A stretch of 64,000 bases of DNA from Bacillota bacterium (GCA_040757085.1 JBFLXJ010000023.1:128457-192456); one strand, 5' to 3'; shown: positions 38,034-50,402, numbered from the stretch's first letter. Notes: generated from the sequence alone by a model not told the origin. A program made the numbers and translations.

Positions 38034-39614
38034 TTACTTCGGCATCGCTACGTCCTTCAGGAAGAAGAGGGTGAGCGGGCTCTGGGTGAACCCTGTCACG
38101 CCCTTGCGCAGCACCACCATGTCCTGAGTGTGGGTGAGGAACACCCAGGGGGCGTCCTTCACGATCAGGTCCACCGCCTGCCGGTACAGGTCGGCCCGGG
38201 TGGGCTCGTCCGTGGTCTGCTGGGCCTTCAGCAGCAGTTCGTCGACCTTGGGGTTGGAGTACCTGGCCCGGTTGCCGCCCGGGATGGTATCACTGCTCAG
38301 CAGTGCGTACAGGAAGTTGTCCACGTCGCCGTTGTCACCCATCCACCCCAGGAAGAAGGGGCCGTCGAAGCCTTTCTCGGCCTTGCTTTGAGCCAGGTAC
38401 GAGGTCCACTCCATGGTCTGGATGGTGCAGGTGATGCCCACCTTCTCCAGGTCGGCGGCTACCGCTTCGGCCAGCTTGGCTCCCACCGGATTGTAAGCGC
38501 GCGGGTTCGGGTAGCACCACAGGTTGATCTTCATGCCCTTGGGGAAGCCGGCCTGCTTTAGGAGTTCCTTTGCCTTCTCGGGATCGTACGGGTAACCGGG
38601 CACGTTGTAGTCAAGAATGGTTTTGGGCACGGGACCGGTGGCGACCACCGCAGCCCCTTTGTACAGGTAGTTCACGATGTTCTCCTTGTTGATGGCGTAG
38701 GAGATTGCCTGGCGCACCCTGACGTCCGAAAACGGCTTCAGCTTACAGGGGAAGCACAGGTAGTTGATGTTGAGCCCGGGTTGCTTCATGAGGACCAGAT
38801 CCGGGTTCTTCTCTACCGTGGCGATATCGTTGGGGTCCAGGCCGTCCATCATGTGGATGTTGCCCGTTTGCAGCTCGGCCAGCCGCACCGAGTTCTCCGG
38901 GATCACCCTGAAGATGACCTGGTCCACCTTGGGTGCGCCGCCCCAGTACTCCTTGTTGGCCTCCAGGACGATCTGGCTGTCGCGATCCCACTTTACGAAC
39001 TTGAAGGGACCGGTCCCCACCGGGTTCTTGAAGAAATCGGGCCCGTACTTCTCCATGGCCGCAGGGCTGACAATGGCGTTGCAGAACATGGCTATGTTGC
39101 GGAGGAAGGGACCGAAGGGGTGGTTGAGGATGAACTTGACCGTGTAGTCATTGACCTTGACGATTTCCTTGACGACCCCCAGGGTCATCTCCGCGTACTC
39201 CATGTCCTCGGAATAGTACTTGTGGTTCTTGTCCATCTGACGCTGGAAGGAAAACAGCACCGCGTCCGCGTTGAACGGGGTGCCGTCGTGGAACTTCACC
39301 CCCTGGCGCAGGTAGAAGGTCCACTCCGTCCCGTCGGCGGACGACTCATACTTTTCCGCCAGGGCCGGTTCCACCTCGGTGCTCCCCGGCTTGAACTGCA
39401 CCAGCGTGTCGAATATGTTCAGGGTAACCTTTGCCGACTCCCCGCTGGTAGTGCGGGCGGGGTCCAGGCGATCGGAGTCTGCACCCCGGCCGAACACCAG
39501 AATGACAGGTTTCTTCTCCTCGGCAGCAGGCTTCGGCTGCTGCGCACAGGCGGCCAGACTCGCCAGCATGAGGCAGGCCAGCACCAGCGCGATCCACTTT
39601 GCCTTCTTTCTCAC
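38034..39614 (-). CDS. dppA: Extracellular solute-binding lipoprotein, family 5 (DppA/OppA/NikA)
   Basis: 526 residues from a GTG start at 39614 (AAAGGAGGGGG seven bases upstream on the minus strand). Lipoprotein signal: WIALVLACLMLASLAACAQQ with Cys at about position 24. Family 5 motifs: LDPARTTSGESAKVTLNIFD, AEKYESSADGTEWTFYLRQG, VKFHDGTPFNADAVLFS, VGTGPFKFVKW and FSDVRVRQAISYAINKENIV. Ligand class (peptide, nickel chelate or other) cannot be told. It is the first gene of the dppABC operon; its own promoter is unresolved in the 219 bases shared with uvrA. Confidence 0.95.
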   Translation of the reverse strand: MRKKAKWIALVLACLMLASLAACAQQPKPAAEEKKPVILVFGRGADSDRLDPARTTSGESAKVTLNIFDTLVQFKPGSTEVEPALAEKYESSADGTEWTFYLRQGVKFHDGTPFNADAVLFSFQRQMDKNHKYYSEDMEYAEMTLGVVKEIVKVNDYTVKFILNHPFGPFLRNIAMFCNAIVSPAAMEKYGPDFFKNPVGTGPFKFVKWDRDSQIVLEANKEYWGGAPKVDQVIFRVIPENSVRLAELQTGNIHMMDGLDPNDIATVEKNPDLVLMKQPGLNINYLCFPCKLKPFSDVRVRQAISYAINKENIVNYLYKGAAVVATGPVPKTILDYNVPGYPYDPEKAKELLKQAGFPKGMKINLWCYPNPRAYNPVGAKLAEAVAADLEKVGITCTIQTMEWTSYLAQSKAEKGFDGPFFLGWMGDNGDVDNFLYALLSSDTIPGGNRARYSNPKVDELLLKAQQTTDEPTRADLYRQAVDLIVKDAPWVFLTHTQDMVVLRKGVTGFTQSPLTLFFLKDVAMPK

Positions 39615-39686
39615 CGAAACCCCCTCCTTTCCGACCCCTAATTCGCCGTCGCCTGGAAAAATCCTCTAAGCTGCCAACATAATGAA

Positions 39687-39727
39687 CCGTCCTGCAAACG
39701 TGGTTACACTTGCGTTTGCAGGAACGG
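39687..39727. promoter_or_regulatory. Inverted repeat operator candidate upstream of uvrA
   Basis: CCTGCAAACG (39691-39700) and CGTTTGCAGG (39713-39722) are exact complements around 12 bases; with one bulged base the pairing continues for four more (CCGT with ACGG), spanning 39687-39727. It overlaps TTGCAG, the possible -35 for uvrA, and is followed by TGCTATAAT. It lies in the divergent dppA-uvrA gap and has no T-run, so it is more likely a protein-binding site than a terminator. It does not match the LexA box (CGAAC-N4-GTTCG). Confidence 0.6.
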
Positions 39728-39738
39728 CCGGTCGGCTG

Positions 39739-39747
39739 TGCTATAAT
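39739..39747 (+). promoter_or_regulatory. Extended -10 (TGCTATAAT) for uvrA
   Basis: A perfect TATAAT at 39742-39747 with TGC before it, 86 bases ahead of the uvrA start. The best -35-like TTGCAG (39716-39721) is 20 bases away, which is long, so promoter strength may rely on the extended -10 or on an activator. Confidence 0.6.
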
Positions 39748-39833
39748 CGCCCCAGGAGGGAAGGCGTACCGGCCCCGTTACCCGTGTGGCATGCCGGGTG
39801 AACTCAGGGGACCGGGAGTCCGCAGTTTGACCA

Positions 39834-42691
<2,858 letters not shown>

Positions 42692-42692
<1 letters not shown>

Positions 42693-44563
42693 TGGAGCAG
42701 GAACGGTGGCGGGAACTGGTGAGGAACCTGCCCGACCGGCCCGGCGTGTACCTGTTCAAGGACGCCGGCGGGCAGGTCATTTACGTGGGAAAGGCCCTCT
42801 CGCTCCGCAACCGGGTGCGTTCGTATTTTCACTCTTCCGCCGGGTTGAACCAGCGCACCATGGCCATGCTCAGCCGGGCCGCCGGCCTGGATTACATCAT
42901 CACCGACACCGAGCTGGAAGCCCTCACCCTGGAGTCCAACCTGGTCAAGAAGCACCGTCCCCGGTACAACGTGATGCTCAAGGACGACAAGCACTACCCG
43001 TACCTGCGGGTGACCACGGAGGACCGCTGGCCGCGGCTGGTGATCGCCCGGCGCGCCCGGCGGGACGGTTCCCGCTACTTCGGCCCTTACTATCCCGCGT
43101 CTGTCGTACACGAGACCATGCGTCTGTGCCGACGCCTCTTCCCCCTGCGCACCTGTTCGGACCGGGTACTGGAGAATGCGGGCCGGCCCTGCCTCAACTA
43201 CCACATCGGCCGCTGCCTGGGGCCCTGCACGGGAGAGGTGGACCAGGAGGAGTACCGCCAGGTGGTGCGCGACCTCTGCCTGTTCCTGGGCGGGCGGGGG
43301 GAGGAGGTGCGCGACCGCCTGCGCGCCCGCATGGAGGAAGCGGCCGAGCGGCTGGAGTTCGAGAAGGCGGCTCGCCTGCGGGATCAGATCCAGGCCCTCG
43401 ACCGCCTGATCGAGGAGCAGAAGATGGTATCCACCCGCCTGGAGGATCAGGACGTGGTGGGGCTGGCCCGGGCGGGACAAGACGTGTGCGTGCAGGTGTT
43501 CTTCATGCGCGCGGGCAAGGTGGTGGGCCGCCGCCACTATCTTCTCCCCGCTGCTCCGGCCGACGCCGCAGAGGGTGAGGCCGTTGCTGGCTCCGGCGGC
43601 GCCGCGTCCGACCCGGAGATCCTGGGTGCATTCTTGAAGCAGCATTACGCCGAGGCGGAGGACATCCCTGGGCAGATCTTGCTGCCCGCCTCGCCCGAGG
43701 AAGCAGACCTCATCGAGCGGTGGTTGACACAGCAGGCCGGCCACCGGGTTTCCCTGGTCGTCCCCAAGAAGGGCGAAAAGAGGCATCTGGTGGACCTGGT
43801 GACCGAGAATGCCCGTCAGGTCCTCAACGATGTCGGGCCGCAAGAGGAGCGCCGCCGCGAGACAGGCCGGGAAGCTGCCCGGGTGCTGGGAGATCTGGCC
43901 GGGTTGCCCGGTCCCGTGCGCCGTCTGGAAGGCTACGATATCTCCAACCTGCATGGCCGCCAGGCGGTGGGGTCGCTGGTAGTATTCGAAGACGGCATGC
44001 CGCGCAAGGACCACTACCGCCTCTTCCGCCTGAGGACCCCCGGGCCGGACGACTACGCCATGATGCAGGAAATCCTGTTCCGCCGCTTCCGCAGGGGGTT
44101 GGAGGAGGCCGGCGCCGGCACCGGGTTCGCATCGATGCCCGACCTGGTGCTGGTGGACGGCGGTCGCGGGCAGCTCAACGCCGCCCTCGAGGTGTTGCGC
44201 GCCCTGGGCCTGGATCACATCCCCGTCATGGGCCTGGCCAAGGAGCAGGAGCTGTTGTTCCTGCCCGGCAGACCCGAACCCGTCCAGTTGCCGCGCGACT
44301 CGGCCGCCCTGCACCTGGTGCAGTGGCTCCGCGATGAAGCCCACCGCTTCGCCCTGGGCCACCACCGGCGTGCCCGCAAGCGCGAAGGGATACGCTCGCT
44401 TCTGGATGAGGTCCCCGGGATCGGCCCCCGCCGGAAGAAGGAATTGTTGCGCCGGTTTGCTTCCCTGGAGCAAATGGCATCGGCTTCGGTGGAGGAGCTA
44501 GCCGCTGTCCCCGGCATGAATCTGGCTGCTGCCCGCAGGCTAAAGGAGTACCTGGGGGGCTAA
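42692..44563 (+). CDS. uvrC: Excinuclease ABC subunit C
   Basis: Nuclease that makes both incisions around the lesion. 623 residues from GTG 42692. The GIY-YIG domain begins NLPDRPGVYLFKDAGGQVIY and VGKALSLRNRVRSYF; the UVR motif (AERLEFEKAARLRDQIQALD) is near residue 215. The C-terminal RNase H-like nuclease domain contains LEGYDISNLHGRQAVGSLVV and VLVDGGRGQLNAALEVLRAL with catalytic Asp residues, then a helix-hairpin-helix (LDEVPGIGPRRKKELLRRFA). Typical length. 119 bases lie between its stop and the first plausible response-regulator start. Confidence 0.97.
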
Positions 44564-44618
44564 CTGCAACGGTATACACAAGCACCATGGGGGTCAGGGA
44601 AGGGTCGGCGGAAAGCAT

Positions 44619-44647
44619 TTGCAGGGAACTTCAGCGGATCGGAGAAT
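44619..44647 (+). promoter_or_regulatory. Candidate promoter for the two-component genes
   Basis: TTGCAG (44619-44624), 17-base spacer and GAGAAT (44642-44647). Only the -35 is strong. Located 84 bases before the preferred start of the response regulator. Confidence 0.4.
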
Positions 44648-44730
44648 AAATCCAACTGGTCTGCTTTCGTGGGTGCCTCTTGATGAGCATTTGGGTGGGC
44701 GTTCGCGGGCGGGTGCCGGAGGTGGCCTCC

Positions 44731-45675
44731 TTGGCCTGGCGGGTTTTCACCGTCGAGGACGACGCCAGTGTGCGGCGCATGTTGAGGAATATCCTGGAAG
44801 GTAGCGGCGTGGGGGTCGTCGTGGGAGAGTCGGGAGACGGCGAAGAGGCACAGGAAGTGCTCCTGGCGATGTCTCCGCGCCCCGACCTGGTTTTCGTGGA
44901 CATCCTCCTACCCCGCGTGGACGGACTGACCGTGGTGGAACGGCTCAGAAGTCAGGCCTTTCCGTCCCCGTTCATAGTCATCAGCCAGGTCTCTGATCCT
45001 TCCGTGGTGAGTCGCGCGTACCAAGCCGGAGTGGAGTTCTTCGTCAGAAAGCCGTTGAATTTTTACGAGGTTCTCGCGGTGAGTACCAGCGTCATGGAAA
45101 GACGATCGATGGGGCGGCTGCTCGGGGACATTAAGCGACTGGTCTGGGATGCCTCCGGCCGCCCAGCGAGTGCCGCAGAAATGCCCATGAGCCCCGACCC
45201 GGAACGGGCGCTGCGCATTGCCCGGCGGATTTTTTCGGAACTGGGCATCCTGGGCGAGCCAGGTTGCCGGGACCTGTTCGTGCTGGTCAGGTTGCTGGCG
45301 GCCAGGCAGGAACTCGGTGATCCGGTGGGGCGTTTGCAGGACGTGGAAGCGCTGGTGTACAGGTATTACCAGCAGCGCCAGGAGGCTGGCGTTTCAACGT
45401 CTATGAAGGCTATCCAGCAGCGCATAAGGCGTGCGGTCGCTGCAGCGCAGTTGAACATGGCGGCCCTTGCTCTGGAGGATTACGGGAACGACCTTGTGCA
45501 TAGGTACGGAGGAGTGTTTTTCGACTTCGTCGAACTGAGAAATGACATGCGCTACCCCAAGAAGCAGAGCCCGTACCGGGGAAGGGTCAGCATACGCAAG
45601 TTCATCGAAGCCCTATCGGCAGAGGTCACGGCCAGGATGGAGGCCAGCGCCGAGGCCGACGCGGGGCGCCTATGA
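44731..45675 (+). CDS. GlnL-like response regulator with YcbB-type output domain
   Basis: 314 residues from TTG 44731, chosen because GGAGGTGG lies five bases upstream and the product starts MAWRVFTVEDDASVRRM, the usual receiver start; ATG 44683 is an alternative. Receiver residues: acidic pair ED in TVEDDAS, phosphorylated Asp in PDLVFVDILLPRVDGL, and Lys in VRKPLNFYE. The C-terminal half (RIARRIFSELGILGEPGCRD, STSMKAIQQRIRRAVAAAQL, DYGNDLVHRYGGVFFDFVEL) resembles the YcbB domain of Bacillus subtilis GlnL, which governs glutamine uptake genes. Its signal and target are unknown here; the liv operon is the nearest transport operon, convergent on the other strand. Confidence 0.8.
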   Translation: MAWRVFTVEDDASVRRMLRNILEGSGVGVVVGESGDGEEAQEVLLAMSPRPDLVFVDILLPRVDGLTVVERLRSQAFPSPFIVISQVSDPSVVSRAYQAGVEFFVRKPLNFYEVLAVSTSVMERRSMGRLLGDIKRLVWDASGRPASAAEMPMSPDPERALRIARRIFSELGILGEPGCRDLFVLVRLLAARQELGDPVGRLQDVEALVYRYYQQRQEAGVSTSMKAIQQRIRRAVAAAQLNMAALALEDYGNDLVHRYGGVFFDFVELRNDMRYPKKQSPYRGRVSIRKFIEALSAEVTARMEASAEADAGRL

Positions 45676-46994
45676 GTTCTGCCGCGCGTACCGGTGGCGC
45701 AAGGAGGGACGGTTGGTCCGGGGGTGGTCCCGGCGCCCGACGTGTGGCGGTCACCGTCCTTGCCGTCGCCATCCTGGGCGAGGTGAAGGTAAATCCTTTC
45801 GGTACCGCGTTTCGGTTCGGCCTGGGGCCCGCGGGGTATGCATTCGCCGCCATCTCCGCGGGTTCCGGTTCGTGGGTTGTCCCGGGCCTCTTCACGCTGG
45901 CAGGAGTGCTCGTTTTTCGAACATGCCTGGGATACGTCTTTGCCGGGGGGAAGACGATGCTTGCCCCCCTCCTGGCCGTCAATTTTCCTGGGGCGGCTTA
46001 CTATATGGTGTTCGCCGCCTTGCTCACTGCCCTGCGAGTCAGCCGGAGGGTTGACCGGCCTCTGGCGGCGGGGGCGGGTTTGACGATTGCCGACACGGGT
46101 TCCAACCTGTTCGAGATGGCCCTTCGGGGGGAGATCGACTCCTGGATCGGTCTCCCCGCCAGAATCGGGCTGTGTCTGCTGGTGGCTGTCATTCGCAGCT
46201 GCCTGGTCCTGGGCCTGTTTTACATTATCAACGAACAGCACCGGGAGCACTTGCGGGAGCAGGAGCGGAAAAAGCACCTGGAACTGCTCCTCATGGTCAC
46301 GGGCCTGCGCACCGAAGCCCTTTTTTTGGAGAAGGCGAGCATGCAGATTGAGCATCTGGCGGTACATGCCTACAAGCTGTACCGGCAACTTCAAGACACG
46401 CCTGCGGAGCGGGTATCCGACCTGGCACCGGAGTTACTGGAGCTGGCCAAGCAGATGCACGAGGTGAAGAAGGCACAGCGTCGCATTGTGGCGGGGATGA
46501 AGAGGGCGGTGCCGGGGTGGGATTCCGACGCCGGGATGAAGCTCTCCGAGGTATGCCGGGTGGCCGTGGACGCTAACGAGGAACATGCGCGACGCCTCGG
46601 GAAGGACGTACGGTTTCGTATCGCCGTGGGCCAGGATGCGTCGGTCGTGCACATCCATGCCTTGCTCTCGATCCTGGACAACCTCTTGAGCAACGCGGTG
46701 GAAGCTATTCCCGGCAGCGGCGAGGTAGTCGTGGACACCGCGGTAGGGGGTGCCGACCTTCTGCTGACGGTTCGCGACAACGGGGTCGGTATACCCGCCC
46801 AGGACGCGGAACTCATCTTCACGCCGGGCTACAGCACCAAGTTCGATCCGGTGACGGGAGAGCCGTCTACGGGCATGGGCCTGCCTGCGGTGCGGGAGCT
46901 GGCCCGCAATCTGGGGGGTGAGGTGTGGTTCCAGGTGAGGGATGGCTGGACCGCATTCACCGTGAGGCTGCCTCGCCACCAGGTGTTCGCCTAG
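45672..46994 (+). CDS. GlnK-like membrane sensor histidine kinase
   Basis: 440 residues from ATG 45672 overlapping the regulator's stop (ATGA), so co-translated. Residues 22-190 hold membrane segments (VAVTVLAVAILGEVKVNP, PAGYAFAAISAGSG, LLVAVIRSCLVLGLFYII). A helical region follows, then the ATPase domain: LLSILDNLLSNAVEAIPGSG (N box), LLTVRDNGVGIPAQDAELIF (G1), and GYSTKFDPVTGEPSTGMGLP. No textbook phospho-acceptor HE-P box is seen; the DHp region is a compact variant with EKASMQIEHLAVHAYKLYRQ, where a conserved His is plausible. Resembles the GlnK/YcbA type paired with YcbB regulators. Tail-to-tail with livF at a 30-base gap. Confidence 0.8.
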   Translation: MSSAARTGGARRDGWSGGGPGARRVAVTVLAVAILGEVKVNPFGTAFRFGLGPAGYAFAAISAGSGSWVVPGLFTLAGVLVFRTCLGYVFAGGKTMLAPLLAVNFPGAAYYMVFAALLTALRVSRRVDRPLAAGAGLTIADTGSNLFEMALRGEIDSWIGLPARIGLCLLVAVIRSCLVLGLFYIINEQHREHLREQERKKHLELLLMVTGLRTEALFLEKASMQIEHLAVHAYKLYRQLQDTPAERVSDLAPELLELAKQMHEVKKAQRRIVAGMKRAVPGWDSDAGMKLSEVCRVAVDANEEHARRLGKDVRFRIAVGQDASVVHIHALLSILDNLLSNAVEAIPGSGEVVVDTAVGGADLLLTVRDNGVGIPAQDAELIFTPGYSTKFDPVTGEPSTGMGLPAVRELARNLGGEVWFQVRDGWTAFTVRLPRHQVFA

Positions 46995-47024
46995 GTGCGT
47001 TGCTCTCGGGGGGCGCGAGTTGGG

Positions 47025-47726
47025 TCAGACTCCCAGGTATGCTCTCTTTACGGCAGGGTCACGCAGGAGTTCCCTGGCAGCGCCTTCTGCCACCAGGCGC
47101 CCGGTCTCCAGGATATAGGCGCGGTCGGCGGTGCGCAGGGCCTGGAAAGCGTTTTGCTCCACCAGCAGGATGGTGATGGTGCCGCGCAGGCGTGCTATTT
47201 CCCGGTATATGTCCTGTACCAGCACCGGGGCCAGGCCCATGGATGGCTCGTCCATCATGAGGAGGCGCGGCCCGGACATCAGGGCGCGGGCAATGCAGAG
47301 CATCTGCTGCTCCCCCCCGCTCAACGTCCCGGCGAGCTGGGCTTCCCGCTCTTTGAGCCGGGGGAAGAGCCGGAATACCTGTTCCAGGTCCCGTTCGATT
47401 TCGTGTTTGTTGCGGCGCAGGAATGCCCCCAGCAGAAGGTTCTGCCTGACGGTGAACTCCCCGAATACGCGCCGGCCCTCGGGTGCATGGGCGATCCCCA
47501 TTTTGACCACCTGGTGGGGCGGGGCCCCGGCGATATCGGCTCCCTGGAAGCGGATCTTGCCCGATTGGCACCTGACCAGACCGGATATGCAGCGCAGCAG
47601 GGTGCTCTTGCCGGCTCCGTTGGCTCCGATCACCGCCACTACTTCGCCTTCCTCCACCTTGAGGGAGACACCGTCCAGGGCATGGATGCCCCCGTAGTAC
47701 ACGTGCAGGGACTCAACTTGCAACAT
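47025..47726 (-). CDS. livF: Branched-chain amino acid-type ABC transporter ATPase LivF
   Basis: Inner-membrane ATPase of a liv importer. 233 residues; Walker A VIGANGAGKSTLLRCISGLV, signature LSGGEQQMLCIARALM, Walker B LLMMDEPSMGLAPVLV, H-loop LVEQNAFQALRTADR. The GIAHAPEGRRVFGEFTVRQN segment is typical of LivF. Last gene of the minus-strand operon livK-H-M-G-F; overlaps livG by 14 bases. With only one ATPase pair and the full permease set here, the transporter appears complete. Confidence 0.96.
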   Translation of the reverse strand: MLQVESLHVYYGGIHALDGVSLKVEEGEVVAVIGANGAGKSTLLRCISGLVRCQSGKIRFQGADIAGAPPHQVVKMGIAHAPEGRRVFGEFTVRQNLLLGAFLRRNKHEIERDLEQVFRLFPRLKEREAQLAGTLSGGEQQMLCIARALMSGPRLLMMDEPSMGLAPVLVQDIYREIARLRGTITILLVEQNAFQALRTADRAYILETGRLVAEGAARELLRDPAVKRAYLGV

Positions 47727-48495
47727 CGGTCTCTTCCTCTCCGAGGTAGGCCTCGATGACGCGGGGGTCGTTCTGGACCTCTTCCGGCGTGCCCTTGCTC
47801 AGGAGCTTTCCGAAGTTGAGGACATAGACCACGTCCGACAGGGGCATCACCACATCCATGTGGTGTTCGATGATGAACACCGTGAGGCCGAACATGCTCT
47901 TGACGTCTTTGATGAACCCGATCAAGTCTCGTGATTCCTGGGGGTTCATCCCTGCGGCTGGCTCGTCCAGGAGGAGGAGCCGGGGCCGTAGCATGAGGGC
48001 GCGGGCAATCTCCACGCGTCGCTGGAGTCCGTACGGAAGGCTGCTGGCCAGTTCGTCCTTGCGGGAAAGCAATCCCAGCATGCCCAGCAGGCGATGTATG
48101 TCTTCGTTGAGGAGGCCCTCTTGCTGTTCGAAGGGAGGCTGGTGGAAGAAGGCGGTGGGCATGGAATAGGCCGTGCTGAGGTGTCCCGCCGCGCGCACGT
48201 TCTCGTACACGGTGAGGTTCTTGAACAGGCGGATGTTCTGAAAGGTGCGGGCTATACCGTTCTTGGCGATCTGGTGCGGCGGTAGTCCCACGATGCTCTG
48301 CCCTGCGTACCTGATGTCGCCGGACGTGGGGCGGTACAGGCCCGTCACCACGTTGAACACCGTGGTTTTGCCGGCGCCGTTGGGTCCGATCAACCCCGTG
48401 GTCAGACCCTCTCTCACCTCCATGGTCAGTTGGTTGAGGGCAGTGAGGCCCCCGAACCGCATGGTGACATTGTCCAGTTCAAGGAGAGGACCCAA
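47713..48495 (-). CDS. livG: Branched-chain amino acid-type ABC transporter ATPase LivG
   Basis: 260 residues; Walker A IGPNGAGKTTVFNVVTGLYR, LivG marker GIARTFQNIRLFKNLTVYEN, signature LPYGLQRRVEIARAL, Walker B LLLLDEPAAGMNPQES, H-loop IIEHHMDVVM. Overlaps livM by 17 bases. Confidence 0.96.
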   Translation of the reverse strand: MGPLLELDNVTMRFGGLTALNQLTMEVREGLTTGLIGPNGAGKTTVFNVVTGLYRPTSGDIRYAGQSIVGLPPHQIAKNGIARTFQNIRLFKNLTVYENVRAAGHLSTAYSMPTAFFHQPPFEQQEGLLNEDIHRLLGMLGLLSRKDELASSLPYGLQRRVEIARALMLRPRLLLLDEPAAGMNPQESRDLIGFIKDVKSMFGLTVFIIEHHMDVVMPLSDVVYVLNFGKLLSKGTPEEVQNDPRVIEAYLGEEETDVAS

Positions 48496-49507
48496 GCCCC
48501 TTCCCTCCTTGCTCCCGCGCCCGCAGGCGCTTGGCCAGCCGGGCGACCGCCCACTGCCAGCTCATCTCCCAGCCACCGAGCAATCCTCTGGGCCGCAAGA
48601 GCATCATTAGAACCAGTAGCAGGGAATACATCACCATCCAGGCCGAGCGCACCCACTGGGAGGCGGCCGCATAGCCGAGTGAGTGCAGCAGGGTACCCGC
48701 GTTGCGGAACACCTCAGGAAGCGCGGTGATGGCGCACGCTCCCAGCAGCGAACCGGTGAGGCTTCCCAGCCCGCCCAGGATGACCATGGTCACCGATTCC
48801 ACGGTCTTCAGGTAATTGAAGACGTCCGGGTGCAGGTACATGGTGAAGTGCCCGGTGAGCGCGCCGCCCACGCCAGCGAAGAAAGAGGAGATGGTGAATG
48901 CCGCCAGCTTGTAGTACGTGGTGTTTATGCCCAGGCACTGTGCCGCTATCTCGTCCTCCTTGACGGCCCGGCAGCACCTGCCGTGTCGGGAATAGACGAA
49001 GTTGCCCACCAGCCACACGGTGACCACGAGCGCCAGCAGCGCCACCGCCAGGTCGGTGCGCAGGGGGACGCCGACAATGCCCAGGCCCCCACCCGTCAGG
49101 TTGGGGGTGTTGTTGATGACCGCCAGGATGATGTAGTGGAACCCGAGCGTCACCACGGCCAGGTAGTCACCCACCAGTCTGAGGCAGGGAAATCCCACCA
49201 GGAAGCCGCAGGCGGCCGCTGCCGCTCCTCCGGTCAGCAGGGCGGGCAGGAAGGACCAGTGGGCCTTCATCATCAGCAGGGCGGAAGTATAGGCACCCAC
49301 CGCCATGAAGCCGGCGTGACCCAGGCTGAACTGCCCGGTGAATCCAGAGACCAGGTTCCAGCTCACCGCCAGGATGGAGTTGATGGCCATGAAGGTGAGC
49401 AGGGATACGAAGTAGCTGGGGAGCCACGATTGAGCAAGATGGCCCAGGATGTGGGCGCCGGCTGCAAACAGAAGCAGCGATCCGAGGCGCATGCGGAAGT
49501 GGCTCAT
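48479..49507 (-). CDS. livM: Branched-chain amino acid-type ABC transporter permease LivM
   Basis: 342 residues with many membrane segments (LLLFAAGAHILGHLAQSWLP, FMAINSILAVSWNLVSGFTG, FSLGHAGFMAVGAYTSALLM). The GHAGF-A and NTTYYKLAAFTISSFFAGVG segments and the GGLGSLTGSLLGACAI loop are LivM signatures. Followed three bases downstream on the same strand's order by livH upstream (49511). Confidence 0.95.
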   Translation of the reverse strand: MSHFRMRLGSLLLFAAGAHILGHLAQSWLPSYFVSLLTFMAINSILAVSWNLVSGFTGQFSLGHAGFMAVGAYTSALLMMKAHWSFLPALLTGGAAAAACGFLVGFPCLRLVGDYLAVVTLGFHYIILAVINNTPNLTGGGLGIVGVPLRTDLAVALLALVVTVWLVGNFVYSRHGRCCRAVKEDEIAAQCLGINTTYYKLAAFTISSFFAGVGGALTGHFTMYLHPDVFNYLKTVESVTMVILGGLGSLTGSLLGACAITALPEVFRNAGTLLHSLGYAAASQWVRSAWMVMYSLLLVLMMLLRPRGLLGGWEMSWQWAVARLAKRLRAREQGGKGLGSSP

Positions 49508-49510
49508 GGT

Positions 49511-50398
49511 TCACACCTTCTCCTGGATGCGCCGACCCAGCAGGCCGGTGGGGCGGAATAGCAGGATCAACACCAGCAGGACGAACGCGATGGCATCCTT
49601 GAAATTGGAGCTGACGTACGCGGCCCCCAGGGTTTCCAGCAGGCCCACTGCGTAACCACCGAGGTATGCCCCGGGGACGCTCCCTATTCCGCCCACCACC
49701 GCTGCTGCGAAGGACTTCAGGCCGAACAGGCCGCCCAGGTACGGGTTGACGCTGAACTTCATCCCCAGCAGGACCCCGGCCGCCGCGGCCATCACGCCGG
49801 CCAGGAAGAAGGTGATCCCCACCGTCAGGTTGATGTTGATGCCCATCAGGGCAGCAGCGGGTGCATCGTACGCTACTGCCCTGATGGCTACCCCCGTCTT
49901 GGTGTTGATGAGGAAAAGGTACAGGAAGGTCATGAGGGAGATGGCTACCGCGCATATCAGGATGTCCACCGGCGCTACCTTGGCCACGTTGCCGAGGCTG
50001 AGGGGAAGGGACGGCAGTATGTGGGCCGGGAACGAGTGGAAGTCGGCGCTCACGAATACCACGATGCAGTTCTCCACCAGGAACGATACGCCGATCGAGG
50101 TGATGAGGATGTTCAGGGTGGGGACGCCCTTGAGCCGGAGGGGCCGGTAGGCTCCCCGCTCGACCCCCATCGACGAAATCCCCGTAAGGACCAGCGCCAG
50201 GGCGAAAACCCCGGCGATGGGAAGGCGGAGAGTGGCCACGGCAAAGAGGCCGAAGTAGGCACCCAGGGTGACTATGCTCCCGTGGGCGAAGTTGATGAAG
50301 CGGAGCACGCCGAACACGAGAGTGTACCCAACTGCGACCAGGGCGTAAACGCTGCCGATGGCCAGGCCGTTTATGAGCTGCTGGACAAGGCTGGTCAT
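49511..50398 (-). CDS. livH: Branched-chain amino acid-type ABC transporter permease LivH
   Basis: 295 residues. Starts TSLVQQLINGLAIGSVYALV and VAVGYTLVFGVLRFINFAHG, then MKFSVNPYLGGLFGLKSFAA and VVGGIGSVPGAYLGGYAVG, all LivH markers. Four bases separate its start from the livK stop; SD-like purines precede it on the minus strand. Confidence 0.95.
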   Translation of the reverse strand: MTSLVQQLINGLAIGSVYALVAVGYTLVFGVLRFINFAHGSIVTLGAYFGLFAVATLRLPIAGVFALALVLTGISSMGVERGAYRPLRLKGVPTLNILITSIGVSFLVENCIVVFVSADFHSFPAHILPSLPLSLGNVAKVAPVDILICAVAISLMTFLYLFLINTKTGVAIRAVAYDAPAAALMGININLTVGITFFLAGVMAAAAGVLLGMKFSVNPYLGGLFGLKSFAAAVVGGIGSVPGAYLGGYAVGLLETLGAAYVSSNFKDAIAFVLLVLILLFRPTGLLGRRIQEKV

Positions 50399-50402
50399 AC
50401 CG

